In this document: one piece after another, positions 28,129-37,100 of the stretch | Layout of the letters: every line of letters begins with the position of its first letter | How positions within the stretch are numbered: the first letter of the stretch is position 1 | NCBI GenBank assembly: GCA_963783095.1 | Contig: CAWAMR010000016.1 | Coordinates: 310,001-374,000, forward strand | DNA: 64,000 nucleotides | Reading direction: 5' to 3' | Origin: CAWAMR01 sp963783095 | GTDB taxonomy: Bacteria > Planctomycetota > Planctomycetia > Gemmatales > Gemmataceae | Notes under the pieces: model-generated | Seen by the model: the letters and a program-made list of their open reading frames with translations, nothing else | Told to the model about the DNA's origin: nothing | Databases searched by the model: none | Program-made: the position numbers and the translations under genes

Positions 28129-30606
28129 GTGCGACCTCGTCTTTACTTGCTTGCCACCGTGTTGTTCGCGACGCCGGCCCTCAGCGCCGTCGCCCAGGAG
28201 AAGCCCAAGACCCAGTTCCCTGGGCCGACCGACAAAGGCTTTTTGCTCCCCAATGGCTGGACGCTTTCGCCGGCCGGCAAACACGTGGTCCTCACCGATC
28301 TGCCGCTCAATATCCTGCCGCTCGCAGATAACAAGCACGCGCTCGTCGCAACCAGCGGCTACAACAAGCACGAGTTGTCGCTGGTCGATTTCACAACTCA
28401 GAAAGTCGCCGATAGCCAAACCGTCCGGGAAAGCTGGTTCGGTCTGGCCATGTCGCCCAAGCAGGATCGCATCTGGTGGTCGGGCGGCGGAGCCAACAAG
28501 TTGCACGTCTTCAACCTGCACGACGGCAAATTGACCGACACCGACAGGCCAGTTGACAAACCTGCCGACAAGAAAAAGGAAAGACCCGCCCGGACCAAGG
28601 AATTCAAGAGCGGCGTTCTGCTCGATCCCAAAAAGGAAATACTCTACTCGCTCGACATCAACAAGGCCACGCTCGCCGTGGTCAACATCAACGACGGAAC
28701 GACCACCAAGACGGTTGACCTCGAAGGCCGGCCCTACGACCTCGTGCTCAGCCGCAATGGGGCGCAACTCTTCATCTCGGACTGGGCCAATCGGCAAGTT
28801 CTCGTCGTCGATACCGACAGCCTGCGCATCGTGGCCCGCATCGCCGTCGGCGAACATCCCAATCAACTGGTCCTGCATGGCTCCCGCCTGTTCGTCGCCT
28901 GTGCCTCGAGCAACACCGTCAGCGTCATCGATACGAAAAGCGGGGTCGTGACCGAGACGATTCGCACGTCGCTGTTCCCGCGCGCTCCGCAGGGCAGCAC
29001 GCCGGCCGCACTGGCCATCGCTCCGGACGGCAAGACACTGTATGTGGCCAACGCCGACAACAATTGCATCGCTGTGATCGATGTCTCGGAGAAGAACGAG
29101 ACGCAGGTTCAGGGCTTCATCCCCACGGGCTGGTATCCAACCTCCGTCGCCGTCACGCCGGATGGCAAGCACTTGCTCATCGGCACCGGCAAGGGGTTGC
29201 AAAGCAAGGCGAATCCTCCCAAGCTCGAAGATATTCCTAAAGAAGAAGGCCGCAAGCTGCCCTACCCGTACATCGGCACTACGATGAGCGGTGCCCTGTC
29301 CGTCGTGCCGATTCCAAGCGAGAAGGAATTGTTCCAATATACTTCGGCGGTGTATCGCAATTGTCCCTATTCCGACAAATTGCTCACCGATGCCCCACAC
29401 CCGGTGAAGACGGCCATTCCCACCAAGGTCGGCGACCCCAGCCCGATCAAGTACGTCATCTACATCATCAAGGAAAATCGCACCTACGATCAGGTCTTCG
29501 GCGACATGAAGAAGGGCAACGGCGATCCGAACCTGGTGATGTTCGGCGCGAAGGTGACGCCGAACCATCACAAGCTCGCGGAAGAGTTCGTGCTGCTCGA
29601 CAACCTCTACTGCAACGGCCAGGTGTCGCGCGACGGCCATCCGTGGTCGACGATGGCCTACAACACCGACTACATCGCCCGAGACTGGCACCTCACCTAT
29701 TCTCGCCGAAAAGGCGTTGACGACGACGACAAAGGCTCCCTTTCCAACGCGCCTTCGGGTTATCTGTGGGACGCCTGCGCTCGCGCCAAGCTCAGCTACC
29801 GCAGCTACGGCGAGTACGGCAAGCGCATCAGCCAGGAGGACGGCTCATCGAAAATGGAGGGCCGGGTTCCTGGACTCGTCGGCCACATGTGCCCCGATTA
29901 CGGCGTGTCGAAGGTGAAGGGCGTCAAAATGCGCGACACCGACAATGTGGAAGTGTTCCTGAAGGAGTACAACCAATTCGCCAAGACGGGCACGATGCCC
30001 CAGTTCATCGTCATGAGCCTGGGTGAAGACCATACCACGGGGACGACGCCGAATACCTACACGCCGCAGGCATGCGTCGCCAGCAACGACCTTGCTCTGG
30101 GCAGGCTGGTCGAAGCCGTGTCGAAGGGCAAATACTGGAAGGAAACGGCGATTTTCGTGATCGAGGACGACGCCCAGAACGGCCCCGATCACGTCGATGC
30201 GCACCGCACGGTCGGCCTGGTCATTAGCCCATACACCAAGCGGAATTATCTCGACAGCACGCAATACAGCACGGTGAGCATGATTCGCACGATGGAACTT
30301 ATACTGGGCTTACCGCCGTTGACGCAATACGACGCTGCCGCCCGGCCAATGTTTAACAGCTTCACCGACAAGTCCGATCTGACAGCATACCAATGCGAAG
30401 CGCCGAAGATCGACCTGGGGTCGAAAAACACGCCGATCTCTTATGGCGCGGACCGGTCGGTCAAGATGGACTTCAGCGACTACGATCTCGAGGATGACTT
30501 CGAGTTGAACGAGATTCTCTGGCGCAGCATCAAAGGTGCGAATGCACCAGTACCAGCGGTAGTACGGACAGCGATTGCGAATCGCCCTGCGGATAGGGCA
30601 AAGTAA
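28129..30606 (+). CDS. YncE-type beta-propeller fused to a phosphoesterase domain
   Basis: About 825 residues, starting at a GTG at 28129 preceded by GGAG; the frame is open further upstream to 27976. Signal peptide RPRLYLLATVLFATPALSAV. Then a YVTN-type propeller (KEILYSLDINKATLAVVNIN, RIVARIAVGEHPNQLVLHGS, KTLYVANADNNCIAVIDVSE), followed from ~residue 440 by an alkaline-phosphatase-superfamily phosphoesterase: IKYVIYIIKENRTYDQVFGD and DGHPWSTMAYNTDYIARDW, then FVIEDDAQNGPDHVDAHRT with metal-binding Asp/His. This fusion is common in planctomycetes. Exported; the substrate is unknown, and phospholipase C-like activity is one possibility. A long antisense frame is a shadow. Confidence 0.85.
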   Translation: MRPRLYLLATVLFATPALSAVAQEKPKTQFPGPTDKGFLLPNGWTLSPAGKHVVLTDLPLNILPLADNKHALVATSGYNKHELSLVDFTTQKVADSQTVRESWFGLAMSPKQDRIWWSGGGANKLHVFNLHDGKLTDTDRPVDKPADKKKERPARTKEFKSGVLLDPKKEILYSLDINKATLAVVNINDGTTTKTVDLEGRPYDLVLSRNGAQLFISDWANRQVLVVDTDSLRIVARIAVGEHPNQLVLHGSRLFVACASSNTVSVIDTKSGVVTETIRTSLFPRAPQGSTPAALAIAPDGKTLYVANADNNCIAVIDVSEKNETQVQGFIPTGWYPTSVAVTPDGKHLLIGTGKGLQSKANPPKLEDIPKEEGRKLPYPYIGTTMSGALSVVPIPSEKELFQYTSAVYRNCPYSDKLLTDAPHPVKTAIPTKVGDPSPIKYVIYIIKENRTYDQVFGDMKKGNGDPNLVMFGAKVTPNHHKLAEEFVLLDNLYCNGQVSRDGHPWSTMAYNTDYIARDWHLTYSRRKGVDDDDKGSLSNAPSGYLWDACARAKLSYRSYGEYGKRISQEDGSSKMEGRVPGLVGHMCPDYGVSKVKGVKMRDTDNVEVFLKEYNQFAKTGTMPQFIVMSLGEDHTTGTTPNTYTPQACVASNDLALGRLVEAVSKGKYWKETAIFVIEDDAQNGPDHVDAHRTVGLVISPYTKRNYLDSTQYSTVSMIRTMELILGLPPLTQYDAAARPMFNSFTDKSDLTAYQCEAPKIDLGSKNTPISYGADRSVKMDFSDYDLEDDFELNEILWRSIKGANAPVPAVVRTAIANRPADRAK

Positions 30607-30648
30607 CCGGACTTGCCCTGGGCAACCAGTACGAAGTACTCCGCGCAC

Positions 30649-31608
30649 TCATTTCTTGAAGAGTTTATTCACTTCGTCCTCGGTAATGGTGATGTTGCAG
30701 TCAGCGCCCGTATCGAGAAGGATTTTGTTCGCGATGAGCTTGTTCGTGGGGCTGAGAATAGTGAAATGGGTTGCTCTCTTGACTGGGATAAAGTGAGCCA
30801 GGGGGTTCTTGGACGCCCGCGACATCGCCTGGAGTGAACTCAGGTTCCCTTGTTGTGTGCCTTCCAACACGAACAGCGGACTTTTGACCGAATGCAACCA
30901 ACGGATCGGAGCGCGAAGTTCAAGTTCTCGCTTGTCGGGTTTGAACGGAATAAACTCTGCCGGGTAGTGCTCGACATCTTCCCCAGGCCCGAAGGAAAAG
31001 ACTGCCCGAAACTTATCGGAGCACTCCGCGACGAGGAGGACCAGCGTACCTCCCGTGCTGTGACCACCCAGGTAGATTCGTTTGGGATCGACATACTCTT
31101 GCTTGGCGAGATAGTCCGCAGCAGCGAGTACGTCATCCACCTCGCCAAAAAAGCCTTCCTTCACACCGGGATTGTCGTTGCCGCCGCGTAGAGAAGGAAA
31201 CATCATAATGATCTTGGCCTTTCGATAGGCACTGGCAGTCTGATCGTTCTTTGGATCCGCTGCCTGCCAAATTCCGTCATCGATTCCGTGGCCATCGCCA
31301 CCTGTCATCCAGATGATGGCGGGATGTTTCCGGCCATCCTTTGGGTCCGGGGTAAGATAGGCAGCGAGTTTGCCGACCGGCGACTCGAAGCGGATCGTGC
31401 GGAACAATTTCGGAGGTGCTTCGGGAACGGGCTCATTGTCTTTTTCCTGACGGGCAAGGGTGGTCTTGAAGCCCTTCCGAGCCTCGGGAAGTGAGACCGT
31501 TTCCGAGGGAGAATTGGCGGGGCCGTCGGAGGAGTTGGATTTCTTTCTGTCACGGTCGCACCCGCCAACGAGCAATACGGTAAAGAGGATGAGCTGGATC
31601 TGTTTCAT
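30649..31608 (-). CDS. Lipoprotein alpha/beta hydrolase (prolyl oligopeptidase-like)
   Basis: 319 residues. Lipoprotein signal: MKQIQLILFTVLLVGGC with lipobox VGGC. After a Ser/Pro linker comes the hydrolase: HPAIIWMTGGDGHGIDDGIW (oxyanion region), DDVLAAADYLAKQEYVDPKR, nucleophile elbow YLGGHSTGGTLVLLVA with GHSTGG, and catalytic His probably in KRATHFTILSP. Layout of dienelactone-hydrolase/S9-type lipoproteins. Substrate unknown; attached to a membrane facing the periplasm. Confidence 0.75.
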   Translation of the reverse strand: MKQIQLILFTVLLVGGCDRDRKKSNSSDGPANSPSETVSLPEARKGFKTTLARQEKDNEPVPEAPPKLFRTIRFESPVGKLAAYLTPDPKDGRKHPAIIWMTGGDGHGIDDGIWQAADPKNDQTASAYRKAKIIMMFPSLRGGNDNPGVKEGFFGEVDDVLAAADYLAKQEYVDPKRIYLGGHSTGGTLVLLVAECSDKFRAVFSFGPGEDVEHYPAEFIPFKPDKRELELRAPIRWLHSVKSPLFVLEGTQQGNLSSLQAMSRASKNPLAHFIPVKRATHFTILSPTNKLIANKILLDTGADCNITITEDEVNKLFKK

Positions 31609-31920
31609 AACGGTACAATAGCTCCGAAGTGGTTAACGATAACGCCTCTTTTCCCGTTGTAGGAAATAAGTCGCCAAACGAGTCTACCCAGAGAGTTGGA
31701 TCATTTAAGAAACGCACACCCAAATCCGCGTCAGGCGCGATGAGCCGCGGTATTGCAGATCGCAAGGTAAGTGGCAACCTCGCCCAGCCAGCGCCAAAGC
31801 CGTCCACTTCACCTCGGCGTTGGCTTTGCTTGTATTCCTAAGAACAACCACGCGATGCGGCAGTTGTGCGCTGAGAAGGCAAATATCGGCGCGTCGGCAG
31901 TTGGTTTTCAGGCATGGAAC
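31609..31920. other. Intergenic region, no supported gene
   Basis: An 85-codon minus-strand frame (31550-31807) reads partly like protein but overlaps the lipoprotein start and has no ribosome-binding site. I take the stretch as non-coding or a degraded gene remnant. Confidence 0.35.
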
Positions 31921-32307
31921 TCACTGTCCCGGAGGCGGCTGCCAAAGCTCGACCTTGTTGCCCTCAGGATCAATGACCCAACCGAACTTCCCGTACTCGG
32001 AGTCATCCGTCTTCTCGAGGACGTTGCATCCCTCATCCCGAAGCGCCTGAAGTAAAGCGGCCAGGTCTTCGACGCGATAGTTGACCATGAAGGTCGACTT
32101 GCTTGGCGCGAAGTGCTCTCCATTGGCGGCGCTGATGGACCATACCGTCATTCCCGTGGTCGGATTACCCGATGCATCGGCCCACGTGAACGCCGTGCCT
32201 CCCCATGCCTGGACGTCGATTCCCAGGTGCTGCTTGTACCAAGCTCGCAGCGCGACAGGGTCGCTCGCGTAGAAGAAGATTCCTCCGATACCTGTGACTC
32301 TCTTCAT
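31921..32307 (-). CDS. VOC-family (glyoxalase/bleomycin-resistance-like) protein
   Basis: 128 residues from the ATG of MKRVTGIGGIFFYASDPVAL. Two beta-alpha-beta-beta-beta modules: RAWYKQHLGIDVQAWGGTAF and NYRVEDLAALLQALRDEGCN, ending KFGWVIDPEGNKVELWQPPP, where the metal-ligand Glu is in KVELWQP. Size and motifs are those of small VOC proteins, which include lyases and dioxygenases; the reaction is not predictable here. Confidence 0.85.
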   Translation of the reverse strand: MKRVTGIGGIFFYASDPVALRAWYKQHLGIDVQAWGGTAFTWADASGNPTTGMTVWSISAANGEHFAPSKSTFMVNYRVEDLAALLQALRDEGCNVLEKTDDSEYGKFGWVIDPEGNKVELWQPPPGQ

Positions 32308-32398
32308 TTGAGACTCCGAAGTGCTGCCAAGTTGGAACATACTGCGTTTGCAAACCAGAACACGAAGCTAACTGGGCCGCTACCAAAGTCAGCCATCA

Positions 32399-32660
32399 TC
32401 AAGACCCGACGCCCTGTAGCGGCTCGCCGAGCATCCGCTCCATCCGGTAGTTGACGAACTCAACCCCGCGACAAACCACTACTTGAGGTGCCAGCACCGC
32501 GAACCCCTGGGACTCGAAGAACGGGCGTGCGGTGATGCTCACCTCGACGAACAGCTGGGCCAGCCCCAACCGGCGGGCCTCGGCCACCACGGCCGACAGC
32601 AACTGTCGGCTGACCCCGCGCCCTTGGTGGTCGGCGGACACGCCCCTTTTGAAAGGCCAC
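32399..32660 (-). pseudogene. GNAT acetyltransferase, 5'-truncated fragment
   Basis: Only the C-terminal half of a GNAT protein is present: GVSADHQGRGVSRQLLSAVV with the acetyl-CoA loop QGRGVSRQL, then AEARRLGLAQLFVEVSITAR PFFESQGFAVL. The expected first ~65 residues are missing. Upstream of the break the mazF stop lies at 32676, so the gene may have been cut when mazEF arrived. Confidence 0.65.
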
Positions 32661-32675
32661 GTCCGGCGCGATCGG

Positions 32676-33029
32676 TTAGTCCTGTTCAACGAGCAATGTT
32701 TGCAGACGACGCACCACTTCCGCAACGATCCGCTCCGGGACGGTGCCAATCCGAGAAGCCTTGCGCGCCTGCCAATCCAGGCTTTTAACCTGGTCGGCCC
32801 CTGCCACGCCGGTTACGGGCAATCCTTCAGGCAAAGCCACTTCAAACGGATAGCCTTTCGACTGGTTGGTGATGGGACACAACAAAGCCAACCCGACCCG
32901 CCCGTTGTAGGTCGCCGGCGACAAAACCAGGGCGGGGCGACGACCAGCCTGCTCGTGGCCTGCTTGGGGGTCGAGGGTGATCCAGACGGCGTCTCCTCGT
33001 TCGGGGATGTAGGCACCTTTCCGCTTCAC
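32676..33029 (-). CDS. MazF-type mRNA interferase toxin
   Basis: 117 residues from a GTG at 33029. Typical MazF/PemK features: YIPERGDAVWITLDPQAGHE QAGRRPALVLSPATYN (the first strand with GD.VW and RPALV), LLCPITNQSKGYPFEV, and the DQVKSLDW motif. Members cut single-stranded RNA at short sites. The start overlaps the antitoxin stop by four bases, as usual for antitoxin-toxin operons. Confidence 0.85.
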   Translation of the reverse strand: MKRKGAYIPERGDAVWITLDPQAGHEQAGRRPALVLSPATYNGRVGLALLCPITNQSKGYPFEVALPEGLPVTGVAGADQVKSLDWQARKASRIGTVPERIVAEVVRRLQTLLVEQD

Positions 33030-33268
33030 CAGACCTCCTTGCCGATGGCCGGCCCAGTATCCCACTCGCCAGGAAGATTCTCGTCCGTCACACCGCGCAT
33101 AAGTTCTTCAAGCGTGAGCGGTTGCGGCGTGATGGGTTGCACGACCAGTCTGCCTTCCACAAGGGACAGATCGACGGCCGAGTCCGCACGAAGGCCCGCC
33201 TCCTCGGCGAAGGACTTGGGGATGCGAAGAGCAAGGCTGTTGCCCCACTTCTGAACTCGTGTCTTCAT
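33026..33268 (-). CDS. MazE-type antitoxin (AbrB/SpoVT-like)
   Basis: 80 residues: TRVQKWGNSLALRIPKSFAE EAGL, the swapped-hairpin DNA-binding fold of MazE, then DLSLVEGRLVVQP and an acidic toxin-binding tail (ENLPGEWDTGPAIGKEVW). Expected to bind its own promoter and to neutralise the MazF partner just downstream. Confidence 0.85.
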   Translation of the reverse strand: MKTRVQKWGNSLALRIPKSFAEEAGLRADSAVDLSLVEGRLVVQPITPQPLTLEELMRGVTDENLPGEWDTGPAIGKEVW

Positions 33269-33324
33269 CGTAGCCTCCGGTATCTACAATGAAGATACAT
33301 CAAACGGCGTGCGGAGTCAACGGG

Positions 33325-33909
33325 TTAGTCGCGGGATTCGCTCAATCGTTCAATTACCTTGCCGATCTGCTGTCGAACCTTCTTGTAATCGACCTGTCCC
33401 CAGGCCGATAACAAGGGGATGAATCGTCTGTCTCCGCTGGCCGCCACCTTCTCGAGCAGCAGCAATATCACCTCGCGATTCTTATCCTTGAGCTGGCTCA
33501 CATCGAACACTGCTGGACCCCCCTCCAAAGCCTGGCTCAGTTCGCCGAAAAGTTCCTCCGCGTAGGTCTCGCGTTCAATGGCCCACCCCTTCGGAGTGTA
33601 GACCAAGAGAGGAAGCCTGCCATCGTATTCCAGGGCCAAGTAGCCATTCAGAATGACCCAATCAACATGCTTCAATACTTCAGGTGTTGGCAGATCTTTG
33701 AGGTGACCGTATACCGGGCTTTGGTCCAGAGATCGAGTGAGAACATCTTTGGAGCGAGAGCCCTTGAGAACCTTGACCAACAAGGAGCGGCCAGCGCGCA
33801 CGATGAGGTCATCGGCACCGCGCAGAATGGCCCGGATTTCCGGATCCGGCAAGCTCCGAATTCCTTGCGCGTTGAGTTGATATGGAACGTGCTCGTCTCT
33901 TCGCGACAT
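33325..33909 (-). CDS. RQC-minor-1-like DNA-binding protein
   Basis: 194 residues from ATG 33909: MSRRDEHVPYQLNAQGIRSL, then IRAILRGADDLIVRAGRSLL VKVLKGS and a C-terminal winged-helix-like region with LTRSLDQSPVYGHLKDLPTP, WVILNGYLALEYDGRLPLLV and TPKGWAIERETYA. The last part looks like an RQC (RecQ C-terminal) domain, as in the RQC-minor family. A helical tail (DRRFIPLLSAWGQVDYKKVR) follows. Probably binds nucleic acid; function unknown. Follows the small gene at 33923 by 13 bp. Confidence 0.65.
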   Translation of the reverse strand: MSRRDEHVPYQLNAQGIRSLPDPEIRAILRGADDLIVRAGRSLLVKVLKGSRSKDVLTRSLDQSPVYGHLKDLPTPEVLKHVDWVILNGYLALEYDGRLPLLVYTPKGWAIERETYAEELFGELSQALEGGPAVFDVSQLKDKNREVILLLLEKVAASGDRRFIPLLSAWGQVDYKKVRQQIGKVIERLSESRD

Positions 33910-33922
33910 ACGAAATGCGCTT

Positions 33923-34162
33923 TCAAGAGGTCTCCGCCTTGTTGCCGGACAGGTCGCCGATGACTTCGCTGACACCTTCATGGTCGAAGAACACCGGCAC
34001 TCGACCTGGGCCAACGAAGATCGCCAGCCCTTCCCGCGCGGCCAGCGTGTCTGGGAAATCGACTTCATAGCGGTTCCCGCTGACCGTCGCCACCGTGAAC
34101 GGCTTGAATGGCGTACGGTGCTTGAATGCCCGGATCGTCTCGGTGAACGTCTCCCGATCCAT
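33923..34162 (-). CDS. Small planctomycete-type hypothetical protein
   Basis: 79 residues with TPFKPFTVATVSGNRYEVDF and VGPGRVPVFFDHEGVSEV. It shares the PFxPF...G pattern with the small protein at 40405-40656, so the two belong to one family. Close spacing (13 bp) to the RQC-minor-like gene suggests cotranscription. Confidence 0.6.
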   Translation of the reverse strand: MDRETFTETIRAFKHRTPFKPFTVATVSGNRYEVDFPDTLAAREGLAIFVGPGRVPVFFDHEGVSEVIGDLSGNKAETS

Positions 34163-34272
34163 CGCAGCCCCTCCCCCGCGTTGGTGAACTCCCCGAGTAT
34201 TCTAACCCACTGGCGGCGGGGCAGCAAGCCTTGGACTTGGGTTCTGTCAGGCCACAATAGAAATGTCCTGCA

Positions 34273-34713
34273 TCAATACTCAAGTTCCCGGTTAGGTAAT
34301 GGTGCAAAGCCCCACAGTCTCATGACTCGCACTGTCTTCAACTGCTCATTTGGGCCGCGGGTTTCCGCCGAAAGAAGGTAAAGCAGATCGTGCTGTCGCA
34401 GCGTTCGCAGTGCCTCATCGCTCACCATGCCAACATCGAAGCCGACAGTCTCCAACGATGGCACACCCCAAAAGTTGACGAATTCCTCGGCCTTGATGCG
34501 GGTGCCCTTCAGCAACACGATTCGCAAATTCGGCAAGTCCTTGAGTTCCTTCAGGCCGGCGGCGGTAATCGGCTGATAGCTCAGGTCAAGCACTTGCAGG
34601 TCTTTCAGGCTGGCGATCTCCTTGAGCCCGGCATCGGTGGCGCGTGCGCCGTGCATCACGAGTTCTCGCAGTTTCGGCATTTTGCAGAGAATGGCCATGT
34701 TCGGGTAAGTCAT
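34273..34713 (-). CDS. Leucine-rich-repeat protein, probably 5'-truncated
   Basis: About 146 residues with three LRR-like units: MPKLRELVMHGARATDAGLK, LKDLQVLDLSYQPITAAGLK and LPNLRIVLLKGTRIKAEEFV, followed by VPSLETVGFDVGMVSDEALR. There is no export signal and no ribosome-binding site in front of the first ATG (34713), so a longer N-terminus was probably lost. The break lies just behind the end of the dehydratase gene. Confidence 0.55.
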   Translation of the reverse strand: MTYPNMAILCKMPKLRELVMHGARATDAGLKEIASLKDLQVLDLSYQPITAAGLKELKDLPNLRIVLLKGTRIKAEEFVNFWGVPSLETVGFDVGMVSDEALRTLRQHDLLYLLSAETRGPNEQLKTVRVMRLWGFAPLPNRELEY

Positions 34714-34753
34714 GCGTGAGGACAACGGAGTACAATTCTTGAATCACCTCCAC

Positions 34754-36328
34754 TTAAAGAGTCGGCCCAATGCTCCACGGGGCGAACTCTTCCTCGCCCA
34801 CGCCGTTGATCTCGCTCTTGGTCTTCTTGCCGCTGGCGACCGCCAGGATCTTCTCGAAGATCTCCTGGCCGACTTCCTCGACCGACGACCCCTTCCAGGA
34901 CTTCGCCGGCGTTGATGTCCATGTCGCCGATCATGTGGTTGTACATCGGCGTATTGGTCGCGACCTTGATCGACGGCGCCGGCTTGCAGCCGAACACCGA
35001 GCCGCGGCCGGTGGTGAAGACCAGCACATTGGCTCCGCCCGCGACGATGCCGGTCATGCTCACCGGGTCGTAGCCGGGCGTGTCCATCACCACGAAGCCC
35101 TTGGCCTTGACCGGCTCGGCGTAGTGGACGACGTCGACCATCGCCGTGCTGCCGGCCTTGGCGATGGCGCCGAGCGATTTTTCGTAAATCGTCGTCAGGC
35201 CGCCTTCCTTGTTGCCGGGCGACGGATTGTTGTTGATCTCGGCCCCGAAGATGCCGGTGTACCACTCCCACCACTTGATGCGTTCGACCAGCTTTTCGCC
35301 GACTTCCCTGCTGATCGGCCCGGCGCGTCAGCAGATGTTCCGCGCCGTAGATCTCCGAGCGTTTCGCCGAGGATGGCTGGTGCCGCCCTGCTGAACGATC
35401 AGGTCGGAGGCCACGCCCGAGCGCCGGGTTGGCGGTCACGCCGCTGTTGCCGTCGGAGCCGCCGCAGTTGGTGCCCAGGATGATGTGTTTGGCCGGAGAT
35501 TGACACCCGGCGCGCTTCGTTGACCTGCGGCAGCAATTCCAGCACTGCCTTGACGCCGGCATCGACGGTTTTGCCGATGCCGCCGCATTCCTGAATCGAC
35601 AGCACGAGCGGCTTCTTGCGTGAGCTCGTTGAGTTGAACCAGATGCTCGCCTTCGATCAGGTGGATCGCCTGACCGGTTTCGCAGCCCAGCCCAACCAGG
35701 ATATAGCCGCCGACGTTGGGATGGCGGGCGAAACCGGCCAGCGTGCGGTCGAGTTGCTTGTGATCCGGCGCCGTCGTAGGCCATGGCGCAGCCTTGCTTG
35801 TGAACGATCGCCACGACGCCGTCGACATTCGGGAATTGCTCCAGAATGCCCAGCGCCCGGACGCGCTCGGAGATGTACTTGCTCGTGCTCGCCGAACAGT
35901 TCACGGTGCTGATGATGGCGAGATAGTTGCGGGTGCCGTAACGCAAATGATCGGGCTTGTCGGGACCGCGATCGTAGCCCATGAAGGTGCGATATTCCGC
36001 TGGAGGAGGCGGAGCTGGTGGGGTAGTCGCTGCAAAAGGCGTAGTCGCGCTCGAAGCTGCCCAGCTTGACGTTGTGGACGTGGACGTGATCGCCCGCCGG
36101 GATATCTCTGCCGGCGAAGCCGATGATCTGGCCATATTTGTAGATCGCATCGCCTTCCTTGATGGGATGAACGGCAAATTTATGGCCCATTTTCACGGCG
36201 ACCGGTAGTTTCAGGGTCGAGCCGTTGAACTGAATTTCGGAACCTGCGGCGAGAGTTTTGGCGGTAACAGCAATATTATCGTTCGGACGCAGATGCACAC
36301 CAATCTGCGCCAGCGGTATAGCGGCCAT
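34754..36328 (-). CDS. UxaA/GarD-family altronate or galactarate dehydratase, frameshifted
   Basis: Reads from MAAIPLAQIGVHLRPNDNIA (SAF domain with the GDHVHVHN motif) through RTFMGYDRGPDKPDHLRYGT RNYLAIISTVNCSA, VVAIVHKQGCAM, GCGG-type cysteine motifs (GGIGKTVDAG, GTNCGGSDGNSG) and the C-terminal ...IFEKILAVASGKKTKSEING followed by FAPWSIGPTL, stop at 34754. The parts are in at least four frames. Length of about 525 residues is normal. The family dehydrates altronate, galactarate or related sugar acids with a metal cofactor. No frameshift hits the metal-binding blocks, which speaks for sequencing errors. Confidence 0.8.
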
Positions 36329-36389
36329 GAGCCGATCCTTTCAGAAAGCGTAATACCAAGCAATTTAGTCGATATAGTTCAAGGTACAC

Positions 36390-36421
36390 AAAAACGCCCA
36401 CGGATACATCCCGTGGGCGTT
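36390..36421 (-). terminator. Rho-independent terminator
   Basis: On the minus strand AACGCCCACGG, loop, CCGTGGGCGTT is followed by a T run (GCGTTTTTG). It lies between the lipoprotein gene ending at 36591 and the dehydratase starting at 36328, and would end the lipoprotein transcript. Confidence 0.8.
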
Positions 36422-36439
36422 CCTCTTCCACAACTGACG

Positions 36440-36565
36440 ACAGAGGACAATCACAACATCATAATCATAATCATAATCTTCTTGTTGTTCCTCACGCTTC
36501 AAGGTTCGAAGGCAGAGGGATTCGGATCAGGATTAAGATTAAGATTAGGACTTTGTGCCTTGACT
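36440..36565. repeat. CATAAT/GATTAA simple repeats, inverted
   Basis: ATCATAATCATAATCATAAT at about 36457-36479 is loosely mirrored by GGATTAAGATTAAGATTAGG at about 36529-36551. Resembles the short-unit inverted repeats elsewhere in the window. Confidence 0.55.
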
Positions 36566-36590
36566 TTGTCCGCTGTCGTTCGGGGTGGGT

Positions 36591-37014
36591 TTATCCTTCC
36601 GGCTTGTCCAGGTCGATTACGATCTCGGATTTGCCGTCAATTTCGCGAATGATGGGGGAATTATCCTTGCTGAATTGATCTTTGAATTCATCTTCGGTGC
36701 CGATCGCTCCACGGAAAATGGCTACTCGATACTTCCCGCGCGGAATTCCTTTCCCCTCGGAGCCGATCACCTCAAAAGTGGAGCTTGCCGGATCGAATTT
36801 AGCGGCATATCCCTCGTTGGTTTTTTCGCCTTCGAGCGGATAAAAAGTGATGCGAATGCCCCGATCACCCGGTGGTAATCCCTGCGTACTGAACTGATAC
36901 GGTGCCGGCCTTGAGGAGTTTCCCTTTGACCCGCCTTGGAGCTTTTTCACATCCGCTCAGAATGAAAGCAAGCAGGACGAGTAATGGGACTATCCGAGCA
37001 GTAGACGAAGCCAC
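36591..37014 (-). CDS. Hypothetical lipoprotein, one frameshift
   Basis: A GTG at 37014 starts a lipoprotein signal (VASSTARIVPLLVLLAFILS GC) followed by EKAPRRVKGKLLKAG. Near 36895 the frame shifts, and the mature part continues as PYQFSTQGLPPGDRGIRITF, FEVIGSEGKGIPRGKYRVAI and IDGKSEIVIDLDKPEG. The last elements look like a small beta-sandwich similar to transthyretin/carboxypeptidase regulatory folds found in planctomycete lipoproteins. Directly downstream of the DUF1559 gene, so probably one transcript. Confidence 0.6.
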
Positions 37015-37100
37015 AGTCGAGACTCCGCGAAATCTTGGGAGAGGAAAAATACAACGGCCCGAGGATCAACCACGCGCCGGATTGAGATTGAAAGTATCGG

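Noticed and set aside
28123..29691. Minus-strand frame of 522 codons opposite the YncE/phosphoesterase gene
   Set aside because: It mirrors the codon pattern of the strongly supported + strand gene, has a His/Asp/Val-rich composition typical of antisense frames in high-GC DNA and shows no motif.
31550..31807. Minus-strand 85-codon frame
   Set aside because: Overlaps the lipoprotein signal region of the next gene in another frame and has no start signal; at best a remnant.
34725..34747. GGAGGTGATT as a ribosome-binding site for the leucine-rich-repeat gene
   Set aside because: It overlaps the end of the dehydratase coding sequence and stands too far from an in-frame start; likely chance.
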